The translations under genes and the position numbers were made by a program. DNA of 64,000 bases, from positions 62,001-126,000 of the forward strand of contig NZ_MVOL01000007.1 of NCBI RefSeq assembly GCF_002018875.1. Reading direction: 5' to 3'. Position 1 is the stretch's first letter; each line of letters begins with the position of its first letter. The notes below the pieces were generated by a model that ran no database searches, was not told where the DNA came from, and was given only the letters and a program-made list of their open reading frames with translations. This stretch comes from Pseudomonas sp. MF4836 (GTDB lineage: Bacteria; Pseudomonadota; Gammaproteobacteria; Pseudomonadales; Pseudomonadaceae). Positions 55,801-61,616 of the stretch are shown here, in pieces.

Positions 55801-57489
55801 AACTCGAACGTGGCCACCAGCACCATCACCGTGGCGCCACAGCCCTACGTGATTACCGAAGGCGGCGGCAGCGACGATGTCATCAACCTGAGCAGCTCCA
55901 ACGTCAACAACATGGTAGTGGGCGACAAAGGCGGCATCGTCACCCCGGGCAGCAACTACAACATCGCGTTTATCGTCGACACCTCGGGCAGTATCGGCGA
56001 CAAGTCCATGAACTCGATCAAGACCCAGCTCTCGACCCTGTTCGACACCTTGATCAGCAATGCCAACAAAAGCGACTCCGGCATCGTCAAGGTGCTGCTG
56101 ATCGACTTCGATACCAAGGTCGAGGCCCAGGTCTCGGTCAACCTCGCCGACCAGGCTGCCGCCAAGGCTGCCCTGCAGGCGGTGCTGAACCAGATGTCGT
56201 CGAACCCGAACGACCTGACCAACTATCAGGATGCGTTCAACAGTGCGGCGGCCTGGTTCAAGAGCAGCGAAGCCACCAGCAACGCGGGCGCAAAAAACCT
56301 GACGTACTTCATTACCGATGGCGCGCCGAACATCTACAACGCGACGTATGGCGACGCGAACCTGGGCACGACCCGGTACTGGGGCGGTGGCAACAACGTC
56401 TACTTCGATGACAAGGTCAACAACTCGACCTATGCCCTGAACAAAGGCATCGTGGTCACCGCAACGATCAATGGCAGCACCCAGGTCATTGTCGATGCCG
56501 ATGGCAAGGTCTACTCGTATGACTACCGCGGTACGCAGACCTTTGAGGGTTATGTGGTGGCCGGCAGCAACGGCGGCTTCGACATCGCCGGGTATGCCAG
56601 CGGCAGCAACACGGCGCTCAACCTGGCCAAGACGGCCTATAACGACCTGTCCAACGCGGTCACCGACAAAGTCGTGGTGGAAGCCATCGGCCTGGGCTCC
56701 GACATCAACAAAAGCGTGCTGCAGCAGTTCGACACCGACAAAGTCGTCACCACCATCGACACCGCCAAGCTGACCGACGCCATCACCGGCCACACCGCCG
56801 ATGCCGGCGCCGACACCATCAACGGCGGCTCGGGCAACGACATTCTGTTCGGTGACCTGATCAGCTACAAAAACCTCGAGGGCGGTTCCGCACTCAAGCA
56901 ATTTGCAGCTGACCAACTGTCCAAGCCGGTGGATCAGATCGACGACCGTGCCCTGCATCAGTTCATCACCGAGCACGTCGCTGACGTCGGTGCGCTGGCC
57001 AGTGCCTCGAACATCTACGGCACCAAGGACGGCGCTGACACCCTGATCGGCAATGCCGGCGACGATATCCTGTTCGGCCAGGGCGGCAACGACAAGCTCT
57101 ATGGCGGCGCGGGCAACGACATCCTGGTCGGCGGCAAGGGTGATGACATCCTCTCCGGCGGCGCAGGGGCCGATACCTTCGTCTGGCTCAAAGGGGATAC
57201 CGGCAACGACGTCATCACTGACTTCAAGCACTCCGAGGGCGACAAGCTGGACCTGTCCGACCTGCTGCAAGGCAATAACGACAACAACCTGTCCAGCTAC
57301 CTGAAGCTGACCACCGACTCGTCGGGTACTTCAACCCTGCAAGTCAGCAGCACCGGGTCGTTCACCGCCAATGGCGGCGGCACTGCGGACGTCACGATCA
57401 AGGTCGAGGGCGCCAGCTGGGGCAGTGGCAGCAGCGCGATCAACAACCTGATCGCCGGTGGTGACCTGACCGTCAAGCACCACGACTGA
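40894..57489 (+). CDS. lapA: LapA-like giant surface adhesin (RTX, type I secreted)
   Basis: 5531 residues. Residues 1-130 form the retention module, with two TAAG motifs (106-109, 111-114) where LapG should cut. Immunoglobulin-like domains follow (about 150-470). Three arrays of a 116-residue repeat lie at 471-1630 (10 copies), 2179-2990 (7) and 3438-4829 (12). Between them are a lectin-like domain (about 1900-2070) and a PA14-like domain (about 3130-3290, GTADDSLAVTVGG). Near the C-terminus is a von Willebrand A domain with the MIDAS motif DTSGS (D5029). Two patches of RTX nonapeptides (from about 5310 and 5380, GGAGNDILVGG type) and a C-terminal secretion signal follow. It anchors cells for biofilm formation and is exported by LapEBC. 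Size and layout match P. fluorescens LapA. Confidence 0.95.
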   Translation: MSSVAVVKSIVGQVFAVSPEGIRRLLVEGDRLFAGEQVQTGPEGAVSLELADGRVLDLGRDSQWSANAPDSTTNLSEATAQAAPSVAELQQAIAAGADPTQDLEATAAGPTAAGGDGAAGGGHSFILLEATAGEVDPTIGYPTTGLNAAAAIGNDFTVGNIDNNGSTPRDVTITLTATPTITEAGGVISYTVFITQAPTSDLTVTLSNGLSVVIAAGQTAGVLNVTYASNDTPYLDASTVSATIAGTSGGGNLIITTDPAPAVTQITDTIDTTTVSLSANASVDEGDKITYTATVTNAAQTDVTITLSNNTTITIKAGDTTGTVSVDTPANLADGKDLHLSTTITGATGGNYEDLAINPKAAETTVVAVDDPSVLVADRQTIAEDGIAYGNVLTNDSDIDNTLSVATFNVGSATYNAGQIATIAGVGSISIAANGDYTFTPVKDYNGDVPQIGYTTNTGSSSTLDLTVTPVNDAPIAIATSATGDEDQATGIEVHLSATDVDGIGNVASFNVTAPNNGTFYTDAAMTQVFTGSIAANNGAATLYFKPDSNFNGQVNFTYTATDSGNADGSGVLTSPAVGGVITVNAVNDAPVAIATSATGAEDQVGGIEVHLSATDIDGIDNVASFNVSAPNNGTFYTDAAMTQVFTGSVAANNGAATLYFKPDANFNGQVNFTYTATDSGNADGSGVLTSPAVGGVITVTPVNDAPVAIATNATGAEDQVGGIEVHLNATDVDGLANVASFNVSAPTHGTFYTDAAMTQAFTGSIAANNGTATLYFKPDANFNGQVNFTYTATDSGNADGSGVLTSPAVDGTITVTPVNDAPVAIATSASGAEDQVGGIEVHLNATDIDGIDNVASFNVTAPNNGTFYTDAAMTQAFTGSIAANNGTATLYFKPDANFNGQVNFTYTATDSGNADGSGVLTSPAVGGVITVTPVNDAPVATATSATGDEDQTTGIEVHLSATDVDGIDNVASFNVTTPNNGTFYTDAAMTQVFTGSIAANNGSATLYFKPDANFNGQVNFTYTATDSGNADGSGVLTSPAVDGVITVNAVNDAPVAIATSATGAEDQVGGIEVHLSATDIDGIDNVASFNVTAPNNGTFYTDAAMTQAFTGSIAANNGTATLYFKPDTNFNGQVNFTYTATDSGNADGSGVLTSPAVGGVITVTPVNDAPVAIATSATGAEDQVGGIEVHLNATDVDGIDNVASFNVTTPNNGTFYTDAAMTQAFTGSIAANNGSATLYFKPDTNFNGQVNFTYTATDSGNADGSGVLTSPAVGGVITVTPVNDAPVAIATSATGAEDQVGGIEVHLNATDVDGIDNVASFNVTAPNNGTFYTDAAMTQAFTGSIAANNGSATLYFKPDANFNGQVNFTYTATDSGNADGSGVLTSPAVGGVITVTPVNDAPVAIATSASGAEDQVGGIEVHLNATDVDGITNVASFNVSTPNNGTFYTDAAMTQAFTGSIAANNGAATLYFKPDTNFNGQVNFTYTATDSGNADGSGVLTSPAVGGVITVTPVNDAPVAIATSASGEEDQTSGIEVHLNATDVDGIDNVASFNVSAPNNGTFYTDAAMTQAFTGSIAANNGTATLYFKPDANFNGQVNFTYTATDSGNADGSGVLTSPAVGGVITITAVNDAPKVEFSSTTFTEQKDPVALVENLTINDVDNTTFSKVVVTVDHLAVGDLLSNADALKALAVAGITITQSGSAADGKIVYTLTSDAKTGSSAADFIKLVEAITFQSPGNNPVGTDRGVTIEVTDNGGSNPAVEKPETGTATGKVTIDLVNDAPTASAAATTTDEDHAATIVLSGSDVDGTVAKFVITALPENGKLYSDATLTTELKVGDSVPAGADGKAAVYFDPTGDWSGSTHLTFTAVDNDGKPSPVTTADITVNPVTDTPHLGLIGGGSVTSINFDSANLNGSWGTIAVGDANNAAGNGGPTTQWLTGNADGKVEIGQSSIYGVETPGNSKVIELEKDAGDDASLYTIIKAEAGTAYSISVDYSPRAGAENNSVIDVFWGGVKVGTLDTTTVGMKTYTFVVPVTTDGDAKLEFKAPAGDTNNSLGGVMDNINVTQVLNVGLEDHAIKLSTIDAYATDKDGSESLKLEISGVPVNSTITDGVHTFTATAGNQSVDISTWNKTTLVYNPAPNANGVVNLTVTATAQDGTADPKSESINLPINVIAVNDAPVAIATTAAGTEDQPTGIEVHLSATDVDGIANVASFNVSTPNNGTFYTDAAMTQVFTGSVAASNGAATLYFKPDANFNGQVNFTYTATDSGNADGSNPLTSPAVNGSITVAAVNDAPVAIATTAVGQEDQVGGIEVHLNATDVDGLANVASFNVSAPSHGTFYTDAAMTQAFTGSIAANNGSATLYFKPDANFNGQVNFTYTATDSGNADGSGVLTSPAVGGTITVTPVNDAPVAIATNATGAEDQVGGIEVHLNATDVDGIANVASFNVSAPNNGTFYTDAAMTQAFTGSVAANNGTATLYFKPDANFNGQVNFTYTATDSGNADGSGVLTSPAVGGVITVTPVNDAPVAIATTASGAEDQVDGIEVHLNATDVDGLANVASFNVSAPTHGTFYTDAAMTQAFTGSIAANNGSATLYFKPDANFNGQVNFTYTATDSGNADGSGVLTSAAVGGTITVTPVNDAPVAIATSATGAEDQVGGIEVHLNATDVDGLANVASFNVSAPAHGTFYTDAAMTQAFTGSIAANNGAATLYFKPDANFNGQVNFTYTATDSGNADGSGVLTSPAVGGTITVTPVNDAPVAIATSATGAEDQATGIEIKLSATDVDGITNVASFNVSAPTHGTFYTDAAMTQAFTGSIAANNGAATLYFKPDLNFNGQVNFTYTATDSGNANGSGVLTSAAVGGTITVTPVNDAPVAIATSATGAEDQVGGIEVHLNATDVDGIANVASFNVSAPAHGTFYTDAAMTQAFTGSIAANNGSATLYFKPDANFNGQVNFTYTATDSGNADGSNPLTSTAVGGVITVTPVNDAPTAVDGAIAGNEDTSIELSWNTFGVQDIDSTDPKVVFTSLPNGSIEYKVDGAWVTLTAADLKTDTSAGKAFSQADFDSHNVRYTPAANESGDNSFGTSGVGNKQGDYTELKFQATDGSAYSDTKTITVDIHPVTDVPVVTIGQYGNVPTGLIIQTWNGQNLPDALGRDGSGVAQSSDLIRVINAKTADSATSTGVISNVSNGDVSQFTATKVSGLIYLEAGKSYSFTGTADDSLAVTVGGKLVSTETWSHGAGINATPFVPSESGYYTLDIYHYNQNGPGNYNVNVSIDNGPSMALGSSGVQTYTSLEALKDAGAVFNDAHVVNGEGYYTGYVYNHGLEDSSIKVSPITTTFVDNDGSESHKVEISGLPKGTVITDGTTGHSYTSTGATTQYDVSNWNLGTLTVTPAKDATASFDLTVTATAKELSTQVEEVTTGKVSIVVTAVNDAPVAIATTATGAEDTTVGIAVKLSATDVDGLSNVKSFTVGTPSNGTFFTDAAMTKPFTGIINASNGEATLYFKPNLNFNGTANFTYTATDSGNADGSNPLTSAPVGGSITVTPVNDAPVAIATTATGAEDPTSGIPVKLSATDVDGLANVKSFTVGTPSNGTFFTDAAMTKPFTGTINATNGEATLYFKPNLNFNGTANFTYTATDSGNADGSNPLTSPAVGGSITVTPVNDAPVAIATTATGAEDPTSGIPVKLSATDVDGLANVKSFTVGTPTNGTFFTDAAMTKPFTGSINATNGEATLYFKPNLNFNGTASFTYTATDSGNADGTNPLTSAAVGGSITVTPVNDAPVAIATTATGAEDPASGIEVKLSATDVDGLANVKSFTVGTPSNGTFFTDAAMTKPFTGTINATNGEATLYFKPNLNFNGTASFTYTATDSGNADGSNPLTSPAVGGTITVTPVNDAPVANATTATGAEDPTSGIAVKLSATDVDGLANVKSFTVSTPTNGTFFTDAAMTKPFTGSIDASNGSATLFFKPNLNFNGTANFTYTATDSGNADGSNPLTSAPVGGSITVTPVNDAPVAIATTATGAEDPSSGIEVKLSATDVDGLANVKSFTVSTPTNGTFFTDAAMTQAFTGSINASNGEATLYFKPNLNFNGTASFTYTATDSGNADGSGVLTSPAVGGTITVTPVNDAPVAIATTATGAEDPTSGIAVKLSATDVDGLANVKSFAVSTPTNGTFFTDAAMTKAFTGTINATNGEATLYFKPNLNFNGTANFTYTATDSGNADGSGVLTSPAVGGTITVTPVNDAPVAIATTATGTEDPSSGIEVKLSATDVDGLANVKSFTVGTPTNGTFFTDAAMTKPFTGSINATNGEATLYFKPNLNFNGTANFTYTATDSGNADGSGVLTSAPVGGSITVTPVNDAPVAIATTATGAEDPSSGIEVKLSATDVDGLANVKSFTVSTPTNGTFFTDAAMTKPFTGSIDASNGSATLYFKPNLNFNGTANFTYTATDSGNADGSGVLTSPAVGGTITVTPVNDAPVAIATTATGAEDPTSGIPVKLSATDVDGLANVKSFTVGTPTNGTFFTDAAMTKPFTGSINATNGEATLYFKPNLNFNGTANFTYTATDSGNADGSNPLTSPAVGGSITVTPVNDAPVAIATTATGAEDPTSGIAVKLSATDVDGLANVKSFTVSTPTNGTFFTDAAMTKPFTGSINATNGEATLYFKPNLNFNGTANFTYTATDSGNADGSNPLTSPAVGGAITVTPVNDAPVAIATTATGAEDPTSGIAVKLSATDVDGLANVKSFTVSTPTNGTFFTDAAMTKPFTGTINATNGEATLYFKPNLNFNGTANFTYTATDSGNADGSNPLTSPAVGGAITVTPVNDAPTLDLNTADGATKTGYNGALTERASGGVAITGSVNIADVDNSQMQSATITLKNASVGDQLTSSLVNVGGTYNGITVTKVGTDTSGKIVLTLSGAADSSSYKTLIESFQFSNGSKYPTTGDRTIEISVKDNAGADSLNSNVATSTITVAPQPYVITEGGGSDDVINLSSSNVNNMVVGDKGGIVTPGSNYNIAFIVDTSGSIGDKSMNSIKTQLSTLFDTLISNANKSDSGIVKVLLIDFDTKVEAQVSVNLADQAAAKAALQAVLNQMSSNPNDLTNYQDAFNSAAAWFKSSEATSNAGAKNLTYFITDGAPNIYNATYGDANLGTTRYWGGGNNVYFDDKVNNSTYALNKGIVVTATINGSTQVIVDADGKVYSYDYRGTQTFEGYVVAGSNGGFDIAGYASGSNTALNLAKTAYNDLSNAVTDKVVVEAIGLGSDINKSVLQQFDTDKVVTTIDTAKLTDAITGHTADAGADTINGGSGNDILFGDLISYKNLEGGSALKQFAADQLSKPVDQIDDRALHQFITEHVADVGALASASNIYGTKDGADTLIGNAGDDILFGQGGNDKLYGGAGNDILVGGKGDDILSGGAGADTFVWLKGDTGNDVITDFKHSEGDKLDLSDLLQGNNDNNLSSYLKLTTDSSGTSTLQVSSTGSFTANGGGTADVTIKVEGASWGSGSSAINNLIAGGDLTVKHHD
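41209..41235 (+). other. Double LapG cleavage motif in the LapA retention module
   Basis: Residues 106-109 (41209-41220) and 111-114 (41224-41235) both read TAAG, separated by one proline. LapG is known to cut LapA between the two alanines of a TAAG sequence near residue 108. Confidence 0.8.
42304..45783 (+). repeat. LapA repeat array A, 10 x 348 bp
   Basis: Ten tandem units of exactly 348 bp, each starting VNDAPVAIAT and containing EDQ, NFNGQVNFTYTATDSGNADG and SPAVGGVITV. Copies differ at a few codons only. Boundaries were set by the GTC/GTG of the first valine of each unit. Confidence 0.92.
47428..49863 (+). repeat. LapA repeat array B, 7 x 348 bp
   Basis: Seven tandem 348-bp units of the same subfamily as array A (NFNGQVNFTYTATD core), with THG/AHG/SHG in place of NNG in several copies. 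Array B is separated from A by the lectin-like region. Confidence 0.92.
51205..55380 (+). repeat. LapA repeat array C, 12 x 348 bp
   Basis: Twelve tandem 348-bp units of a distinct subfamily: EDPTSGIAVKLSATDVDG, NVKSFTVGTP, FFTDAAMTKPFTG and NLNFNGTANFTYTATD. They keep the same length and frame as arrays A and B. Confidence 0.92.
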
Positions 57490-57560
57490 TCACCAGGGGT
57501 CGCCAATCTTTCGGGACTGGCGACCGGTTGGCATCAGCCTCGGGCAAATGTGTGTAATCT

Positions 57561-57598
57561 CTGCGGGTGCTGCGTGCAGCGCCCGCAGGGATTTTTTT
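57561..57598 (+). terminator. Rho-independent terminator of lapA
   Basis: CTGCGGGTGCTG, loop CGTG and CAGCGCCCGCAG form a 12-bp stem with one wobble pair. It is followed by GGA and seven T (57592-57598). It lies 72 bases after the lapA stop and 16 bases before the next ATG. Confidence 0.85.
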
Positions 57599-57613
57599 AT
57601 TGGGAGAACGCTG

Positions 57614-57952
57614 ATGTTCTACGTGCAACGTGATCAACAAGGCGCACTGGTGCGCGTCGAGGCGGTGGCCTATGCCGAAGCCACCGAGACGCTGCCGGCT
57701 GACCACCATGAGATCCAGTCGTGGTTTGCCAATGACGTGATCGAGACCAGCCTCAAGCAGCTCAAGCATAGTGACCTTGAGATGATCCGGGTACTTGATG
57801 ACTTGATCCAGGTGCTGACCAGCAAAGGCGTGATCCGCGTCACTGACCTGCCGCCAGCGGCCCAGGCCAAGTTGATGGATCGGACCCAGGCACGGACGGC
57901 GCTGGGCGGGTTGAATCATCTGATCGACGATGACGAAACCGGTTTGATCTGA
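57614..57952 (+). CDS. Small conserved hypothetical protein between lapA and lapD
   Basis: 112 residues from the ATG at 57614 (GGGAGAA eight bases upstream). The frame could open earlier at 57548, but that part overlaps the lapA terminator. The protein is acidic and helical, beginning MFYVQRDQQGALVRVEAVAY and containing DLEMIRVLDDLIQVLTSKGV and DLPPAAQAKLMDR. No membrane segment or signal peptide. Homologues annotated loosely as tryptophan-synthase-beta-like occur in Pseudomonas, but nothing here supports that enzyme activity. Its place beside lapD suggests a Lap-associated role, unproven. Confidence 0.75.
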   Translation: MFYVQRDQQGALVRVEAVAYAEATETLPADHHEIQSWFANDVIETSLKQLKHSDLEMIRVLDDLIQVLTSKGVIRVTDLPPAAQAKLMDRTQARTALGGLNHLIDDDETGLI

Positions 57953-57960
57953 TTGCCTCG

Positions 57961-57993
57961 CGCCTCCTTCACGGCTTGCCCGTCAAGGAGGCG
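57961..57993. terminator. Bidirectional hairpin between convergent small gene and lapD
   Basis: CGCCTCCTTCACGG pairs with CCGTCAAGGAGGCG (one mismatch) around five bases, nine bases after the small gene stop and 14 bases before the lapD stop on the other strand. No T-run. Confidence 0.6.
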
Positions 57994-58007
57994 TGACCTT
58001 CAAGGCT

Positions 58008-59954
58008 TCACTTCCAGGGCGCTGGTTCACCGAACAGCTGGCCTTGCACCCCTTCTATGCCCATCTCGCGGATCACCCGCAATTCACCCTCGGTTTCCAC
58101 GCGCTCGGCAATCAGCGGCAGGTCAATGCTGTGGGCGGCGCGCTGGATGGCTTCGATAAACAGACGCTTGTGGCTTTCCTGGTCGATGGCGCGGATGTAG
58201 CTGCCGTCGATTTTCAGGTAGGCCAGGCCCAGGTGCGCAAGGTTGCCGATCATGCTGAAACGGCCACCGAAGCGCTGCAGGCTGAGGCTGTAGCCCAGGC
58301 TGTGGATCCGCCGGTTCAGGTGCTCCAGTTGGGCTTGCTCGGGCACTTGTTCTTCGCCGATTTCCAGGGTCAGGCGTGGCCCCAGTGCCGGGTGCTGGGC
58401 CAGCAGCTCGAACACCCGCTCCAGGGCCTGCGGGTCATTCAGGGTGGCGGCCGAAAGGTTCAGGGCCAGGGCCTGGTCGTGGTGCGCCAGATGCTTGAGC
58501 ACCAGCTCCAGCATCAGCCGGTCAAGCCGCGTCGACCAGCCGAAGCGTTCCATCCACGGCAGGAAGCGGCCGGCGGCAATGGCCTGGCCCTGGTTGTCCA
58601 GCAGCCGTGACAGGACCTTGTAGTGCAGCACCTGATGGGTGTCGCTGCTGCTGACCACCGGTTGGAAAAACAACTGGAAGCGCCCTTGGTCCAGCGCCGC
58701 ATCCAGCAGGGTATGCCAGCTGTGGGAGTCATCGCTGACCGTGCCCGGGGTGCTGTGTTCCAGGCACACCCAGCTCTGCTCGCCACTGCCTTCGGCCTGG
58801 GTCAGGGCTTGATCGGCCAGCTTCAGCAGGTCCGCCGAGGCATCGCCCGGGTTGTAGGGCGCAAGCCCGATGTGGGCCACGATCGGCATATCGGTGGCGC
58901 CGGTTTCGCGCAGGCTCTGCAGGGTGCTTTCCAGTTCCTGGGCCAGTTGCAGCGCTTCGTCGCGCACCAGGCCGGGTGCCAGCACCGCGAACTCGCCGCC
59001 ACGGCTGCGGGTGATCAGGTTGTGGGTTTCCGGGTACTTGGCGCAGGTCCGCACCAGTTGCTGGCCCACCGCCTGCAGCAACTGGTCGGTGCGTTGGCCG
59101 CCCAGGCGCTGGTTGAGGCCGGCCAGGTCATTGACCCGCAACATCAGCAGGTAGCCGGAGCTGGCCTCCTCCTGGTTGCTGACCCGGGAGTGCAGCTGCA
59201 TTTCGAAATAACGTCGGTTGGCCAACCCGGTCAGGCTGTCCTGGTAAGACTCCACCCGCAGCTTCTCGCTGCGCTCGGTCTGTTCGATGAACAACGCCTT
59301 GAGCTTCTCCACCATCTGATTCATGGCCTGTACCACCCGGCGCAACTCGGGGGTGCGCGGCAGGTCGGGCAGGCTGAGAAACTCGCGCCGGGCGATGGCA
59401 TGGGACTGCTCGACCATATAGTCCAGCGGCTTGAGCTGACGGCGCAGCAGCAAGGCCCCCAGGACCGCGCTCAGGGCGCCGCAGACCAGCAGCCAGCCCA
59501 GGCTGCCCAATGCGCTCTGCCAGAGCTTGGCCAGGGCGAACATCGGGTGGCTGACCACCTCGACCCGCGCGGCCTGCTGCCAGCCTCGGCTGACGATGGC
59601 ATCGCCGCCCGCCGGCGCGAGGCCGATCATGTTCACGAACCAGGCCGGCACGCCACTGGCATCCGGCTCGGCGGCACGCTCCACCAGCACCTGGTTATTG
59701 CTCAGGTCGATCACACGGATGCTGGCGTAGTAGCCGCTGTCGAAAATCGAGCTGACCATCAACTCGGTCATCGCCGGGTCATCGATGTTCGGCGTCAGCG
59801 ACAGGGCCAGCGCGGTGGCCGCGTCCTGGGCGTGGGAGCGCAACTGATTGACGTACTGCGCCCGCGAACTTTCCAGGCTGACCATGAAGCTACCGCTGAA
59901 CGCGACCACGAGAAACACACAGATAGCGATCAGCAATTGTTTGAACAGTGACAT
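58008..59954 (-). CDS. lapD: LapD-like c-di-GMP receptor
   Basis: 648 residues. Membrane helices at about 5-25 and 150-171 bracket a periplasmic output domain. That domain contains GWQQ (W125), the tryptophan known to bind LapG. A HAMP segment follows (about 171-224), then a degenerate GGDEF domain (about 238-395, RGGEF) and a degenerate EAL domain (about 405-645, KVL in place of EAL). These changes are the hallmarks of LapD, which binds but neither makes nor degrades c-di-GMP. Bound LapD sequesters LapG and so keeps LapA on the surface. lapG lies 11 bases upstream in the same unit. Confidence 0.95.
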   Translation of the reverse strand: MSLFKQLLIAICVFLVVAFSGSFMVSLESSRAQYVNQLRSHAQDAATALALSLTPNIDDPAMTELMVSSIFDSGYYASIRVIDLSNNQVLVERAAEPDASGVPAWFVNMIGLAPAGGDAIVSRGWQQAARVEVVSHPMFALAKLWQSALGSLGWLLVCGALSAVLGALLLRRQLKPLDYMVEQSHAIARREFLSLPDLPRTPELRRVVQAMNQMVEKLKALFIEQTERSEKLRVESYQDSLTGLANRRYFEMQLHSRVSNQEEASSGYLLMLRVNDLAGLNQRLGGQRTDQLLQAVGQQLVRTCAKYPETHNLITRSRGGEFAVLAPGLVRDEALQLAQELESTLQSLRETGATDMPIVAHIGLAPYNPGDASADLLKLADQALTQAEGSGEQSWVCLEHSTPGTVSDDSHSWHTLLDAALDQGRFQLFFQPVVSSSDTHQVLHYKVLSRLLDNQGQAIAAGRFLPWMERFGWSTRLDRLMLELVLKHLAHHDQALALNLSAATLNDPQALERVFELLAQHPALGPRLTLEIGEEQVPEQAQLEHLNRRIHSLGYSLSLQRFGGRFSMIGNLAHLGLAYLKIDGSYIRAIDQESHKRLFIEAIQRAAHSIDLPLIAERVETEGELRVIREMGIEGVQGQLFGEPAPWK

Positions 59955-59965
59955 CGTGGCTCCTG

Positions 59966-60682
59966 TTAATTATCCGAACTGGCCGGAAACCCTTCGGCGG
60001 TCATTTTCTTCAAGACATCCTGCCAACGCGACAGGCGCTTGGTGTCACCGACTTTCTTGTTGCCCGCCGCCCCCGTCAACCACAACCCCTCGCCGTTGAA
60101 GGCGTAGACGGGCAGCAGGTCGGGGCGCTGGCTGGCGGGCAGAATGGGGTCCATCAGGCTGTCCAGCACCAGGGGCATGGCTTCGGGGCTGGAATAATAG
60201 GTCAGGACCATATGCGCGCGGTTCTGGCGCAAGGCCTTGACGTAGGTGATGCGCAACTTGTCGGCCGCGACACCAAGGTGGCGCAGGCTGAAATACTTGG
60301 CGATGGCGTAGTCTTCACAGTCGCCGGCCCCTTTCCACAGGGACTGGATGGGCGTGGCCCAGTAATCCGTCTCGTGCCACAGGTCGATGTCTTCCTCGTA
60401 GCGCAGTTGACGGTTGAAGAACAGGTTGACCACCTTGAGTTGCTCCGTCTCGCTGACCTGTTTCTGCGTCGCGAGCAGTTGCTGCCAGGCATCGATCCGT
60501 TGCCGCCCCGGGCCCAGCGGCCCATAGAGCGCCTCGGCGCGGCGGCTGATCTGGCTGAAATCCCAATCGGCAAGCAAGTCGCCCAGCAGGCTGCCACCCA
60601 GTAACAGGGCGATGGCAAGACCATACAGGATCCGAGGGAGTTTAAAGCGTATCGCCACTGCGATTATCCAAGCTTGCAGCAT
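59966..60682 (-). CDS. lapG: LapG-like periplasmic cysteine protease
   Basis: 238 residues from the ATG at 60682. Alternative in-frame starts are at 60697 and 60766 and none has a clear ribosome binding site, so the N-terminus is uncertain. A membrane/signal helix (about 17-36, ILYGLAIALLLGGSLLGDLL) precedes a transglutaminase-like protease domain. The catalytic triad is C122 (GAGDCEDYAIAK), H157 (NRAHMVLTYY) and D174 (PLVLDSLMD). The C-to-H and H-to-D spacings fit LapG proteins. It cuts LapA at TAAG when c-di-GMP falls. Transcribed just before lapD. Confidence 0.92.
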   Translation of the reverse strand: MLQAWIIAVAIRFKLPRILYGLAIALLLGGSLLGDLLADWDFSQISRRAEALYGPLGPGRQRIDAWQQLLATQKQVSETEQLKVVNLFFNRQLRYEEDIDLWHETDYWATPIQSLWKGAGDCEDYAIAKYFSLRHLGVAADKLRITYVKALRQNRAHMVLTYYSSPEAMPLVLDSLMDPILPASQRPDLLPVYAFNGEGLWLTGAAGNKKVGDTKRLSRWQDVLKKMTAEGFPASSDN

Positions 60683-60781
60683 TGAAGGTGCGGCCATGTT
60701 GCGGGTATGCCGGGCAAAAAACAATGGCACAGTGAAATCACTTCCGCCAACGGTCCGTCCCCTCACCGCCCCAGCAAAACA

Positions 60782-60886
60782 CCCTGTAGCCGCTGCCGAG
60801 GCACGAGGCTGCGCTGGCTGGCATGAACGCCGAGCAAGGTGGGTTATTTGGACGGGCCAGCACAGCCTGCGGCAGCGGCTACAGGG
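60782..60886. repeat. REPIN between response regulator and lapG genes
   Basis: CCCTGTAGCCGCTGCCG (60782-60798) returns inverted as CGGCAGCGGCTACAGGG (60870-60886), with further partial pairing inside (GAGGCTGCGCTGGC / GCCAGCACAGCCTGC). Same family as the element at 35500. Confidence 0.88.
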
Positions 60887-60928
60887 GAGGTGCGCTGGCC
60901 ATTATCGGGTGGCGGTTTGCGGCGATGG

Positions 60929-61585
60929 CTAATCGTTGAGCTGGACGATGCCCTTGCGCACGGCAAACATCACCAGCCCGGCGATATCGTGGATCCGCAG
61001 GCGATGCATCATCTGCGAGCGATGGGCCTCGATGGTCTTCACGCTCAAGCCCAGGCCCTGGGCGATATTGCGCGTGCTTTCGCCCCGGGCGATCAGGCGC
61101 AGGATCTCCAGCTGGCGCGCCGTGAGCACCTTGTTCGGCGCCTTGAGGCTGGGTTCATGCTGGCGCTTGATGGCGTGGTTGATCACCAGGGGCACCACCG
61201 CCGAGGACAGGTACTGCCCGGCCTGGCGCAGGGTCTCCAGGGCCAGCTCCAGCTCGATCACACTGGCACTGCGCAGCAGGTAGCCGTGGGCCCCCAGTTG
61301 CAGGCACTGCATGACGAAGGGACTGTCGGTGTGCATCGACAGCACCAGCACCCGGCTGGCGGGCGAACTCAGGGACAAGGTCTTCAGCAAGTCGATACAG
61401 GCGTGGCGCTCCAGGACCAGGTCCAGCAGCACGATTTCCGGCAACAGGCGTGAGGCCAGCTCGATGGCGCTGTGGCTGTCGCCGGCTTCGGCGATGACTT
61501 CATATTCGGTTTTCTTCTCCAGCAAGGCCCTCATTCCGGCACGGACCACCGGGTAATCGTTGGCAAGCAAAATTCGACACAGCAT
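60929..61585 (-). CDS. NarL/FixJ-family response regulator
   Basis: 218 residues from the ATG at 61585; a GTG at 61603 would add six residues. The receiver domain (about 1-118) shows ILLANDYPVVRAGMR and the phospho-acceptor aspartate in EIVLLDLVLE. The LuxR-type DNA-binding domain (about 145-205) shows LTARQLEILRLIARGES and LSVKTIEAHRSQMMHRL. No sensor kinase gene is adjacent in the window, so its input is unknown. It stands alone between the lap and che regions. Confidence 0.88.
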   Translation of the reverse strand: MLCRILLANDYPVVRAGMRALLEKKTEYEVIAEAGDSHSAIELASRLLPEIVLLDLVLERHACIDLLKTLSLSSPASRVLVLSMHTDSPFVMQCLQLGAHGYLLRSASVIELELALETLRQAGQYLSSAVVPLVINHAIKRQHEPSLKAPNKVLTARQLEILRLIARGESTRNIAQGLGLSVKTIEAHRSQMMHRLRIHDIAGLVMFAVRKGIVQLND

Positions 61586-61616
61586 AGGCTTCAGCCCAGT
61601 CACATGGATAAGGGCA

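Noticed and set aside
57614..57952. Tryptophan synthase beta subunit
   Set aside because: At 112 residues, with no PLP lysine motif, it cannot be TrpB; the name is used loosely for homologues.
58008..59954. Active bifunctional diguanylate cyclase/phosphodiesterase
   Set aside because: GGDEF reads RGGEF and EAL reads KVL, as in the catalytically dead receptor LapD.
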